Assembly (NCBI RefSeq): GCF_005884405.1
Contig: NZ_VCAO01000002.1
Coordinates: 186,001 to 250,000 of the forward strand
Source: Qipengyuania marisflavi
GTDB taxonomy: Bacteria > Pseudomonadota > Alphaproteobacteria > Sphingomonadales > Sphingomonadaceae
DNA: 64,000 nucleotides
Reading direction: 5' to 3'
Below, in pieces: positions 55,526-64,000 of this stretch. The translations under genes and the position numbers were made by a program. Below the pieces are notes generated by a model. That model searched no databases and was not told the DNA's origin. It was given only the letters and a program-made list of their open reading frames with translations. How positions within the stretch are numbered: the stretch's first letter is position 1; each line of letters starts with the position of its first letter.

Positions 55526-56436
55526 GCTTTGCCTTTGCCGATATTCCTGAATTGAGCGGCAAGACCGCGATTGTCACCGGTGCCAACACCGGCATCGGGC
55601 TGGAGATTGCCCGCGGCCTCTCTCGCAAGGGCGCGCGGGTGCTGCTGGCTTGCCGAGACGGTGACAAGGCCCGTGCGGCGCAGGACGATCTGCAACGCGG
55701 GCATGAACGCGCCGATGTCGGCTATATTCCGCTCGATTTGGGAAACATCTCATCGGTTCGCGAGGCGGCAGAAATTGCCGCCAGGGAACCGCGCATCGAT
55801 ATGCTGATCAACAATGCCGGGATAATGGTTCCGCCTCTGGGTCACGCCACTGCCGGCTGCGAGATGCAGTTTGCGGTCAACCATCTGGGCCATTTTGCCC
55901 TCTCCGCACTATTGCTGGAAAAGCTGGCAGAGGACGGGGGCGGGCGGGTCGTCACGCAATCCAGCATCGCGCATCGCGGTGCGAAGATCGATTTCAGCAA
56001 TCTCGACGCGGGCAAACGCTATACCCGCACCGGCTTTTACGGTCAGAGCAAGCTTGCCAATTTGCTGTTCGCGCTCGAGCTGGACCGCCGCCTGCGCGCA
56101 GCCGGTTCGCCTGTGTCATCGATCGCCTGCCATCCCGGCATCGCGAAATCGGAACTGACCCGCCATCTCGGCCCGTTCGGCGCAGTCTTTGGCGCTGTTA
56201 CCGGTCTGCTGCTCAACACCAGCGAACAGGGCGCACTGCCCGCACTGCAGGCCGCCACCGATCCTGATGCCCAGGGCGGCGAATATTACGGACCCTATGG
56301 GCTGCGTGAAATGAGCGGGGCGAAGTCCGGTCTGGCCAGCGCCAGCAGCGCCGCACGCGATCCGCAGCTGGCGGCACGGCTGTGGGACACTTCCGTGGAT
56401 CTGACGGGGATCGATCCACAGCTCAGCCCCGCCTGA
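55522..56436 (+). CDS. Short-chain dehydrogenase/reductase, retinol-dehydrogenase-like
   Basis: 304 residues. The NAD(P) loop TGANTGIG is at 19-26, the NNAG motif is in LINNAGIM, and the catalytic tetrad Tyr and Lys lie in YGQSKLAN. It resembles WWOX/retinol dehydrogenase-type SDRs; the substrate is unknown. GTG 55522 is coupled to rnhB by a GTGA overlap. The region after it carries the GANTC cluster. Confidence 0.87.
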   Translation: MSFAFADIPELSGKTAIVTGANTGIGLEIARGLSRKGARVLLACRDGDKARAAQDDLQRGHERADVGYIPLDLGNISSVREAAEIAAREPRIDMLINNAGIMVPPLGHATAGCEMQFAVNHLGHFALSALLLEKLAEDGGGRVVTQSSIAHRGAKIDFSNLDAGKRYTRTGFYGQSKLANLLFALELDRRLRAAGSPVSSIACHPGIAKSELTRHLGPFGAVFGAVTGLLLNTSEQGALPALQAATDPDAQGGEYYGPYGLREMSGAKSGLASASSAARDPQLAARLWDTSVDLTGIDPQLSPA

Positions 56437-56453
56437 GGCCGACTGCCCCGTAA

Positions 56454-57788
<1,335 letters not shown>

Positions 57789-57816
57789 GGCGGTAGGTCT
57801 GCTTCTGGGGTGGAAA

Positions 57817-58180
57817 GCGGACATTTGAAACACTTGTTAATGTCTCAGCAGATTGTAGGTGTTGCGGATGGCCAGCGCATGGAACCGCTTCATTCTCTTT
57901 TTCCTCTACTGGGTTGCGCCCGGCTTGACACTGCTGATGATAATATTCGGGGGCGAATTCCGGATCATCGGCTATGTTACCTTCGGCGCGCTCTTCGTTT
58001 TCTTTTTAGTGCGCGGAAAGGACTATCAAGGAAACCCCACTGTGTTGGGCATCAGGCGCGGCAGTTCGTGGTTGGGAAATCAACGGCAGGCCAGCCAAGG
58101 TAAGTCAACTTCCGACGAAACTCATCGAGCAGCGGAACATTCGAAGGACGAGTGATCAATCGAAACTTCGAATGTCCGCT
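57817..58180. repeat. 14-bp inverted repeat flanking a small ORF
   Basis: AGCGGACATTTGAA (57817-57830) and TTCGAATGTCCGCT (58167-58180) are inverted copies with one mismatch. They bracket a visibly lower-GC stretch with one small membrane ORF. The ccrM-folP gap (57789-58438) shows no other gene. Confidence 0.6.
57868..58155 (+). CDS. Small hypothetical membrane protein
   Basis: 95 residues from ATG 57868 (GTG 57859 also possible). Two hydrophobic segments lie near residues 8-28 and 33-50, followed by a basic then acidic tail with no known domain. It sits between inverted repeats in lower-GC DNA, unlike its neighbours, and the reading frame may be part of a mobile or remnant segment. No ribosome binding site is clear. 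Confidence 0.45.
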   Translation: MASAWNRFILFFLYWVAPGLTLLMIIFGGEFRIIGYVTFGALFVFFLVRGKDYQGNPTVLGIRRGSSWLGNQRQASQGKSTSDETHRAAEHSKDE

Positions 58181-58197
58181 ATGGGTCGATAGCGGAC
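58174..58197. repeat. Hairpin GTCCGCTAT/ATAGCGGAC
   Basis: A perfect 9-bp stem with a 6-nt loop (58183-58188) overlaps the right inverted repeat. There is no T-run, so it is more likely a repeat family than a terminator. Confidence 0.6.
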
Positions 58198-58438
58198 GAA
58201 AGCCAAATCAGGCAGACCTCCCGTGAAAATTTCATCACTCCGGACTTGATCCATGGGGACGTATCGAGTGGCGTTGTGGCTGTCCTACATACCAATGAGC
58301 CGCTATCAGGTTCTATATGACACAGCGCCTCCTTAAGTCTCCATGGTCGCACGCACTCTATCCGCGCTGCCGGCATTTTTATTCCCTTGGACCGTGTAAC
58401 ACCCGGTCCATGTTTCAGCTTCTGTGCGAGAAACCTGA

Positions 58439-59554
58439 ATGACCCATGCCGTCGCCATCCGCCCCATCGCCTTCGTCCCCGGTCCGCAATCCGAACATGG
58501 CAATGCCATCCGGCTGGGGGGCGGGATGGGCTATGCCAGCCGCTTTGCGGTGATCCTGCGCGATGGCGGGGCGGTAACCGAACGCTGGCTGGCCGCGCCG
58601 GACAGTATTGCCGAGGTGCTGGGGCAATTGCCCGATGCGGTGGGCGCGGAAGCGGAGGAGCAGTGGGCGAATTTGACGCTGGCGCATCCGCCGCTCCAGC
58701 TGGGCGCGCGCACCATCCGGCTCGACCAGCCGCAGGTGATGGGCATCCTCAACGTGACGCCTGACAGCTTCAGCGATGGCGGCGAGTTCCTCGACAATCC
58801 GGAGGTGGCGCGCGACCATGCCGCCGCGATGCTGGAAGCCGGGGCGGCGCTGATCGACATTGGCGGCGAAAGCACGCGGCCCGGTGCGGAGCAACTGTGG
58901 GAGGGGGACGAGATCACCCGCGTGCTGCCTGCAGTGGAAGCCTGCGCGGCGATGGGGGCGGCGATCAGTATCGACACGCGCAAGGCCGCGGTGATGGAGG
59001 CGGCGCTGGATGCCGGGGCGCATATGGTCAACGATGTCTCGGGACTGGCCTATGATCCGCGCAGTGCCGAGGTGGTGGCGGCTCGCGGTTGTCCGGTGGT
59101 GCTGATGCACGCTCCGGGTGCGGCGGGCGAGGATCTGCATGACGGCGGTGATTATGACAACGTCGTGTTCGCCGTGTTCGATGCTCTGAAGGCGCGGCGC
59201 GATGCGGCGATTGCGGCGGGCATCGGGCGCGCGCAGATCCTGCTCGATCCCGGTATCGGCTTTGGCAAGTCGCTGGCGGACAATCTGGCGCTGATCAATG
59301 CGCTGCCGCTGTTCCATGCGCTGGGCCATCCGCTGTTGCTGGGCGCCAGTCGCAAACGGATGATCGGGGCGCTGAGCAATGAAGCGCCGGTGGAGAAGCG
59401 GCTGGGGGGCAGCCTGATGCTGGCGCTGGCGGGCATGAACGCTGGCGTTCAGATGCTGCGCGTGCATGACGTTGCGGAGACAGCACAGGCGCGCAACATA
59501 TGGCGCGGCCTGCGCGATGCGGCGCTGACCGACTTTGCGGATTTGCCGGGTTAG
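58439..59554 (+). CDS. folP: Dihydropteroate synthase with N-terminal extension
   Basis: Joins pterin pyrophosphate and p-aminobenzoate in folate synthesis, the sulfonamide target. 371 residues. The DHPS barrel starts around residue 97 with VMGILNVTPDSFSDGG, followed by DIGGESTRPGA and the LDPGIGFGKS segment. The first 95 residues form an extension outside the usual roughly 280-residue core. A 6-bp stem GGACCG/CGGTCC lies in the leader. ATG 58439. Confidence 0.93.
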   Translation: MTHAVAIRPIAFVPGPQSEHGNAIRLGGGMGYASRFAVILRDGGAVTERWLAAPDSIAEVLGQLPDAVGAEAEEQWANLTLAHPPLQLGARTIRLDQPQVMGILNVTPDSFSDGGEFLDNPEVARDHAAAMLEAGAALIDIGGESTRPGAEQLWEGDEITRVLPAVEACAAMGAAISIDTRKAAVMEAALDAGAHMVNDVSGLAYDPRSAEVVAARGCPVVLMHAPGAAGEDLHDGGDYDNVVFAVFDALKARRDAAIAAGIGRAQILLDPGIGFGKSLADNLALINALPLFHALGHPLLLGASRKRMIGALSNEAPVEKRLGGSLMLALAGMNAGVQMLRVHDVAETAQARNIWRGLRDAALTDFADLPG

Positions 59555-59584
59555 AAAACGCTTTCCTACAGATTTGCGGGCAGA

Positions 59585-61003
59585 CTACGCCGCGTTGTCG
59601 ATGCCCAGTTCGCTGAGTTTGCGATACAGCGTCGAGCGGCCGATGCCCAGGCGGCGGGCGACTTCGGTCATGCGGCCGCGATAGTGGCCGATGGCGAGGC
59701 GGATCACGTCAGCCTCGATCTCGTCAAGCGGGCGCAGATTGCCGTCGGGTGCGTATAGCAACACGCCAAGCCCGCGCGCCCGGCTCTCGCCGCGATCAGG
59801 GCTGTCGCCCAGCAATTGCGACAATTGCGGGAAGCTGTCGGCGGTCAGCGCCTCGCCGTCGCAGAACACCGCGGCGCGGAACAGCACCGCCTGCAATTGG
59901 CGGACATTGCCCGGCCATTCATAGGCTTCGAGCAGGGTCAGCGCGCTGTCGGCGATGGAGTGATGCTGGAGGCCCGGCTGCTCGGCGATCTTGGCGAGGA
60001 AATAGCGTGTCAGGCCGGGCACATCGCCGATCCGCTCGCGCAGCGACGGCATATGGATGCGGGTGGCCGAAAGCGCTTCCAGCAGGGCGGCGGAGAATTC
60101 GCCAGCCTCGGTCAGTTCGTCGAGCGGGTGATCAGTGGAGGCGAGTACGCGGATGTCGATCTTGAAGCCATGTGCAGCGCCGGTCGGACGGACGATACCG
60201 CTTTGCAGCACCTCGGCCAGCCGGTCCTGCTGCGCAATGTCGAGCCGGTCGATGTCGTCAAGCACCAGCGTGCCGCCATCGCAATGCTGGAGCAGCCCGA
60301 CCTGGCTTTCGAACGCACCGGCAAAGGCACCCTTCTCGTGACCGAACAGAAGCGAATCGAGCGACCCGGCAGGCATTCCGGCACAATTGACCAGCCGCAT
60401 CGCCGTTTTGGCACGCATGCTGGAGGCGTGCATCGCGCGCAGCAGCATTTCCTTGCCAGTGCCGCTTTCGCCTTCGACCAGCACATGGCCATGCCCGCGC
60501 GCCGCCGTTGCGGCCTTGGCCAGAGCGGTGCGGAATGGCGGGGCAGTGCCGACCATCGCATCGAAATCGAGCACGGTCTGAAACTTTTCGGACAAGGGTT
60601 GCAACTCGTCTCGCGGCCGGGTGCTGCGCGTGGCACTGCGCAGCGCGGACAGCAGCCGTTCGGGCGCAATGGGTTTGATCAGATAGTCTGTGGCCCCTGC
60701 GCGCATTGCCTCGACGGCCTGGAGCGGCGAGGCGCTGGCGGTCACCATCAGGATGGGCAGTGCCGGGCGCGCTGCGCGCAGACTACGGATAAAATCGCAG
60801 GCATCGTCGCCGGGCACCCATTGGTCGATCAGGATGGCCGCGACCTCGGCCCCGTCTTCGCTGGCCAGCGCCGCCAGAGCCTCTTCGCAATCGGTCACCA
60901 CCAGCGAGCGCCAGCCTTCACGCGCCGCCAGCGCGGACACCAGCCGGCTTTGTGCCGGTTCGTCATCAATCAGCATCAGCAGGGGCGTGTCGATAGTCGC
61001 CAT
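59585..61003 (-). CDS. NtrC-like response regulator with altered AAA+ motifs
   Basis: 472 residues: receiver (acid pocket D13-D14, phospho-acceptor D60, K110), AAA+ domain (Walker A GESGTGKE at 178-185), and a Fis-type helix-turn-helix (MTEVARRLGIGRSTLYRKL). Two normally invariant motifs are changed: GAFTGA reads GAFAGA (225-230), and Walker B LDE reads LDD (D249-D250). The cognate kinase is not adjacent. It may still regulate through sigma-54 or act without it; see findings. ATG 61003. Confidence 0.88.
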   Translation of the reverse strand: MATIDTPLLMLIDDEPAQSRLVSALAAREGWRSLVVTDCEEALAALASEDGAEVAAILIDQWVPGDDACDFIRSLRAARPALPILMVTASASPLQAVEAMRAGATDYLIKPIAPERLLSALRSATRSTRPRDELQPLSEKFQTVLDFDAMVGTAPPFRTALAKAATAARGHGHVLVEGESGTGKEMLLRAMHASSMRAKTAMRLVNCAGMPAGSLDSLLFGHEKGAFAGAFESQVGLLQHCDGGTLVLDDIDRLDIAQQDRLAEVLQSGIVRPTGAAHGFKIDIRVLASTDHPLDELTEAGEFSAALLEALSATRIHMPSLRERIGDVPGLTRYFLAKIAEQPGLQHHSIADSALTLLEAYEWPGNVRQLQAVLFRAAVFCDGEALTADSFPQLSQLLGDSPDRGESRARGLGVLLYAPDGNLRPLDEIEADVIRLAIGHYRGRMTEVARRLGIGRSTLYRKLSELGIDNAA

Positions 61004-61198
61004 GGCTGCTCCCGCGGGGTGGTTCCCGAGTGTCCCGGACCCGGAAATGGGCAGGGCACACCCAAATCCCTACCCAGAAGATGTAAAAACCCGATTAAGC
61101 CTGTTTCGGGGATGGCTGCGCACAGCGGGCTTGAGCAAGGCCCCGCTGCGCGATAGACCCACCCGCAATTGTCCCATCACAATTCCGAGGATTTACGC

Positions 61199-61324
61199 AT
61201 GGAATCGGCCAACGATCACAAAGCCCACGCCAAGACTTATGACGGCTTCATCGGCAAGCTCAAATGGTCGATCCCGCTGCTGGCCGTCATTACCGCTGTC
61301 GTCGTCTTTCTGATTTCGAATTGA
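61199..61324 (+). CDS. aa3-type cytochrome c oxidase subunit IV (41 aa)
   Basis: A 41-residue protein, MESANDHKAHAKTYDGF..., with one C-terminal transmembrane helix. The HAKTYDGFIGKLKW segment matches the bacterial aa3-type oxidase subunit IV family. It would sit with the terminal oxidase in the inner membrane. GAGG lies eight bases before ATG 61199. It is too short for most gene finders. Position just before pntAA recurs in sphingomonads. In 61004-61198 nothing else is evident. Confidence 0.85.
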   Translation: MESANDHKAHAKTYDGFIGKLKWSIPLLAVITAVVVFLISN

Positions 61325-61335
61325 CTGCCGCGCCG

Positions 61336-62457
61336 ATGCGGATTGCGGTGTTGAAGGAACAGGCGCCGGGCGAAAGCCGGGTTGCCGCCACGCCTGAAAC
61401 GGTGAAGAAATTCATCGCCCTGGGTGCCAGCGTCGCAGTCGAGGAAGGCGCGGGCACCACCGCTTCGATCCCTGATGCCGCCTTTCGCGATGCCGGGGCC
61501 GAGCTTTGCCCGGCAGCGGCGGCGGTCAGGGATGCGGACATTGTGCTGGGTATCCAGGCCCCCACAGTTGCCGCGCTGGCGGGCGCGAAGCCCGGCGCAT
61601 GGGTCGCCGCCAGTTTCGATCCCTTCATGCAGCGCGAGCGGGTCGATGCCTATGCCGCCGCCGGATATGAGGCGCTGAGCATGGAGTTTATGCCGCGCAT
61701 TACCCGCGCGCAAAGCATGGATGTGCTGTCAAGCCAGTCAAACCTGTCGGGTTACAAGGCAGTGATCGCGGCGGCTGACACCTATGGCCGCGCCTTTCCG
61801 ATGATGATGACCGCCGCTGGCACCATTCAAGCGGCGCGGGTGTTCGTGATGGGCGTGGGCGTGGCCGGGCTTCAGGCGATTGCCACGGCCAAGCGGCTGG
61901 GCGCACAGGTTTCCGCCACCGATGTGCGGTCGGCAACCAAAGAGCAGATCCAATCGCTGGGCGCCAAACCGATTTTTGTGGAGGAAGTCGCAGGCATCGA
62001 AGGCGAAGGTTCGGGCGGCTATGCCACCGAAATGAGCGACGAATACAAGGCCGCACAGGCCAAGCTGGTGTCAGAACATATCGCCAGGCAGGATATCGTC
62101 ATTACCACCGCGCTGATCCCCGGCCGCGCCGCGCCGCGGCTGATCTCCGACGCGCAGATCGCCAGCATGAAACCCGGCAGCGTAATTTTCGACCTTGCCG
62201 TGGCACAGGGCGGCAATGTGGAAGGCTCGCAGCCCGACCAGACCGTCGAGAAGCACGGCGTGAAAATCGTCGGCTATTCGAATACTGCAGGACACCTCGC
62301 GGCAGACGCCTCGGCGCTGTTCGCTCGCAATCTTTACAATTTTCTGTCGGCCTTCTGGGACGAGGAGGCGGGCAAGCCGGTGCTGGACGATGAAATCGGC
62401 GACGCCGTCCGTCTGACGCAGGGCGGGAAGGTCGTGAACGAGAGGCTGTCGGGTTGA
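61336..62457 (+). CDS. pntAA: NAD(P) transhydrogenase subunit alpha, part 1
   Basis: Soluble NAD(H)-binding domain I of the proton-translocating transhydrogenase, which makes NADPH from NADH using the proton gradient. 373 residues: MRIAVLKEQAPGESRVAATPETV, MPRITRAQSMDVLSSQSNLSGYKAV and the NAD loop GVGVAGLQAIATAKRLGA. ATG 61336 matches relatives; TTG 61321 would form a TTGA overlap with the oxidase gene. Downstream it is followed by foreign-looking DNA and a second copy of its own 3' end. Confidence 0.95.
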   Translation: MRIAVLKEQAPGESRVAATPETVKKFIALGASVAVEEGAGTTASIPDAAFRDAGAELCPAAAAVRDADIVLGIQAPTVAALAGAKPGAWVAASFDPFMQRERVDAYAAAGYEALSMEFMPRITRAQSMDVLSSQSNLSGYKAVIAAADTYGRAFPMMMTAAGTIQAARVFVMGVGVAGLQAIATAKRLGAQVSATDVRSATKEQIQSLGAKPIFVEEVAGIEGEGSGGYATEMSDEYKAAQAKLVSEHIARQDIVITTALIPGRAAPRLISDAQIASMKPGSVIFDLAVAQGGNVEGSQPDQTVEKHGVKIVGYSNTAGHLAADASALFARNLYNFLSAFWDEEAGKPVLDDEIGDAVRLTQGGKVVNERLSG

Positions 62458-62822
62458 TACGTCAATTCCGATTCCAAGACGTATTTCTGGGCGGCACCTT
62501 ATTCGTTGCTGCGTGCACAATCGCATCGCCGCAGGACAAACGCACGTTCGGGGAATCCGTCGAAAGCATGGTTTGGGCTTCTCATTGTGCAGGATCACCT
62601 GAACACGCGCCCATACCGCCTTTCGATGAACGGATCGCACGCATCAAGAAGAGCGCTGAAAGTCTAGGTCTCTTGGGGGCTTACGAGCGTGCCGCGCATG
62701 ACGCGAATGAAGAGCTGGCCCAGATAGAATTGGTTTGCGACGGACTCGAAACAGGGCGTGAAGACTTTTCAGAGGCCTTGGCGACGCTCGAAGATTTTCT
62801 AGCGGAAGAAATTGCAGGCTGA
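62454..62822 (+). CDS. Hypothetical lipoprotein inserted behind pntAA (TTG start)
   Basis: 122 residues from TTG 62454 (TTGA overlap with the pntAA stop). A signal-like segment ends FVAAC, giving a lipidated cysteine near residue 21; the rest is acidic and mostly helical. I recognise no family. The base composition is visibly less GC-rich than pntAA and its neighbours. It ends by TGATG directly at the truncated pntAA copy, so both were probably acquired or rearranged together. Confidence 0.6.
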   Translation: MIRQFRFQDVFLGGTLFVAACTIASPQDKRTFGESVESMVWASHCAGSPEHAPIPPFDERIARIKKSAESLGLLGAYERAAHDANEELAQIELVCDGLETGREDFSEALATLEDFLAEEIAG

Positions 62823-63031
62823 TGGAACGCCACGGCGTGAAAATCATCGGCTATTCCAACACCGCCACCCATCTGGCCGCCGACGCCAGCGCGCTATATT
62901 CACGCAACCTCTATAATTTCCTGTCTGCATTCTGGGACAAGGAGGCGGGCAAACCAGTGCTGGACGAGGAAATCGGCGATGCCGTGCGGCTGACGCAGGG
63001 CGGCGCGGTTGTGAACGATAGGCTGAAATAA
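62822..63031 (+). pseudogene. Truncated second copy of the pntAA 3' end
   Basis: 69 codons matching the C-terminus of PntAA at 58 of 69 residues, but with many synonymous base changes, so it is not a recent tandem copy. It covers only the last fifth of the protein (from HGVKI onward) and lacks the NAD-binding fold, so it cannot work alone. It starts at the ATG 62822 overlapping the lipoprotein stop. Likely a remnant of a displaced native pntAA allele. Confidence 0.85.
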
Positions 63032-63092
63032 ATTTGCACCTTTTTGATCACTTGCCTCGTTATAAACATATGGGCGGGAACAGGAGATCACT

Positions 63093-63683
63093 ATGATTAA
63101 GAGAATTTACGCGAGTATGCTGCCACTTGCTGGCGCGCTTGCACTGGGCGGCTGCATGATGTCCGGCGATATGGCGATGGACGACATGAATATGGACGAT
63201 GTCGCCTATGTTGACGGCGCAGCGATGTATTCCAACAAGACAATTGTCGCAAATGCGGTGAATTCGCCAATCCATACCACGCTGGTCAAGGCTGTGACGG
63301 CTGCCGGGCTGGTTGACACACTCAATTCCGCCGGACCTTTCACGGTATTCGCGCCGACTGACGAAGCGTTTTCGCGAGTCCCCAGCGCCACGCTCAACAG
63401 CCTGATGATGCCGTCGATGAAGTCGGACCTGGCCAAGGTGCTTACGTATCATGTGGTGCCGGGCCGGATTACCGCCGCTGACATCATGGCCAAGATCAAG
63501 GCTGGCGGCGGCACCGCGATGTATAAAACTGTCGCAGGCGAAAACCTCACTTTCCATATGCAGGGCGGCAGCGTCATGATCATGGGAATGAACAATAGCA
63601 GCGCCTATGTGACACAGGCCGACGTCATGCAGTCGAACGGCGTAATCCATGTTGTGAACGGGGTCTTGCTCCCCAGCATGTAA
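63093..63683 (+). CDS. Fasciclin (FAS1) domain lipoprotein
   Basis: 196 residues. The signal peptide ends LGGC (lipidated Cys), followed by a Met/Asp-rich linker (about 23-45) and one FAS1 domain: LVKAVTAAGLVDTLNSAGPFTVFAPTDEAFSRVP and LTYHVVPGRITAADI. Such proteins serve in adhesion or surface structure. CAGGAGA precedes ATG 63093. It lies between the pntAA remnant and pntAB, a position that splits the transhydrogenase genes. Confidence 0.9.
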   Translation: MIKRIYASMLPLAGALALGGCMMSGDMAMDDMNMDDVAYVDGAAMYSNKTIVANAVNSPIHTTLVKAVTAAGLVDTLNSAGPFTVFAPTDEAFSRVPSATLNSLMMPSMKSDLAKVLTYHVVPGRITAADIMAKIKAGGGTAMYKTVAGENLTFHMQGGSVMIMGMNNSSAYVTQADVMQSNGVIHVVNGVLLPSM

Positions 63684-63704
63684 CCCCTTTTGCTGGTTGC
63701 AAGA

Positions 63705-63742
63705 CAGGACGCCGGTTTCCGCAAGGGGACCGGCGTTTCCTG
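63705..63742 (+). terminator. Hairpin between fasciclin gene and pntAB
   Basis: CAGGA-CGCCGGT pairs with ACCGGCG-tt-TCCTG around a 12-nt loop, with a 2-base bulge. It has only a weak T-run, so it may attenuate rather than fully stop transcription into pntAB 17 bp downstream. Confidence 0.4.
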
Positions 63743-63758
63743 TGGCAAAGACTATTGG

Positions 63759-64000
63759 ATGACTGATCCGCAGACCAACCCGCTCGACACGGCCACCAAG
63801 CTTTGCGATAGGTTGTCCAGAGCGGTTTTGGGGGCTGATTTGGATTTCATAGCTATTCTGTCGATCTTCGTGCTGGCGTGTTTCGTCGGCTATTACGTGG
63901 TCTGGTCGGTAACGCCCGCGCTGCACACGCCGCTGATGGCGGTGACCAATGCCATTTCCAGCGTGATCATCGTCGGCGCGCTGATCGCGGCGGCGGCGGC
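63759..64000 (+). CDS. pntAB: NAD(P) transhydrogenase subunit alpha, part 2 (partial)
   Basis: Reads through to the window edge: [14 protein letters not shown], then the membrane segments [17 protein letters not shown] and [17 protein letters not shown], the first part of transhydrogenase domain II. 80 codons are visible. It continues the pnt operon broken by the inserted segment. ATG 63759 has no clear ribosome binding site. Truncated by the window end at 64000. Confidence 0.9.
   Translation, partial: MTDPQTNPLDTATKLCDRLSRAVLGADLDFIAILSIFVLACFVGYYVVWSVTPALHTPLMAVTNAISSVIIVGALIAAAA

Noticed and set aside
62248-63031. pntAA tail duplication as simple assembly duplication
   Set aside because: The two copies differ at many synonymous sites and at 11 residues, so a duplicated read or contig is unlikely.

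Overview
The window is high-GC chromosomal DNA from an alphaproteobacterium, most likely Sphingomonadales of the Erythrobacteraceae type. Supporting this: ccrM with GANTC sites, the pckA / chvI-chvG-hprK-rapZ-EIIA-HPr block, hisZ, a three-part proton-translocating transhydrogenase (pntAA/pntAB) preceded by an aa3-type oxidase subunit IV gene, and candidate LexA boxes of the alphaproteobacterial GTTC-N7-GTTC form. The family-level assignment is inference. No prophage, insertion sequence, CRISPR array or recognisable defence island was seen; this is mostly core genome with a few disturbed spots.

Layout. 0-6 kb: tRNA-Thr, glutaminase, rarA, a PadR regulator, a GT4 glycosyltransferase. 6-14 kb: serC-serA-hisZ, then purA, with GST, trhO and aldo/keto reductase genes on the other strand. 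14-21 kb: L,D-transpeptidase, an ECF sigma factor with its membrane partner, a winged-helix protein with a candidate SOS box, and the argH-lptM-lysA-siroheme operon divergent from a TlpA-like lipoprotein. 21-30 kb: flavin monooxygenase behind tRNA-Val, asparaginase, fmt-truA, recR, def, rmuC. 30-37 kb: carbon/envelope control locus (HPr, EIIA, RapZ, HprK, ChvG, ChvI) divergent from pckA. 37-48 kb: small DUF proteins, a caspase-like gene broken by an amber codon, TonB, two cysteine desulfurases with a ferredoxin, a DUF4349 lipoprotein. 48-59 kb: parC, cca with Nudix and DUF1285, a sugar dehydrogenase divergent from rnhB, an SDR, ccrM, folP. 59-64 kb: an NtrC-like regulator and the pnt locus, which runs off the window end.

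Genes are tightly packed. Many neighbours overlap by start/stop tetranucleotides ATGA, GTGA or TTGA, which implies translational coupling and also fixes several non-ATG starts. Two divergent pairs share one CATG as both start codons.

The points most worth following up are: (1) pntAA followed by a lower-GC lipoprotein ORF and then a diverged second copy of the pntAA 3' end, a scar of recombination inside the transhydrogenase operon; (2) six GANTC sites in about 150 bp before ccrM, three of them in an 11-bp inverted repeat; (3) the amber codon in the caspase-like gene; (4) candidate SOS boxes before rmuC and a winged-helix gene; (5) a shared palindrome before tonB and the DUF4349 lipoprotein gene. 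I did not find a convincing wholly new multi-gene system.
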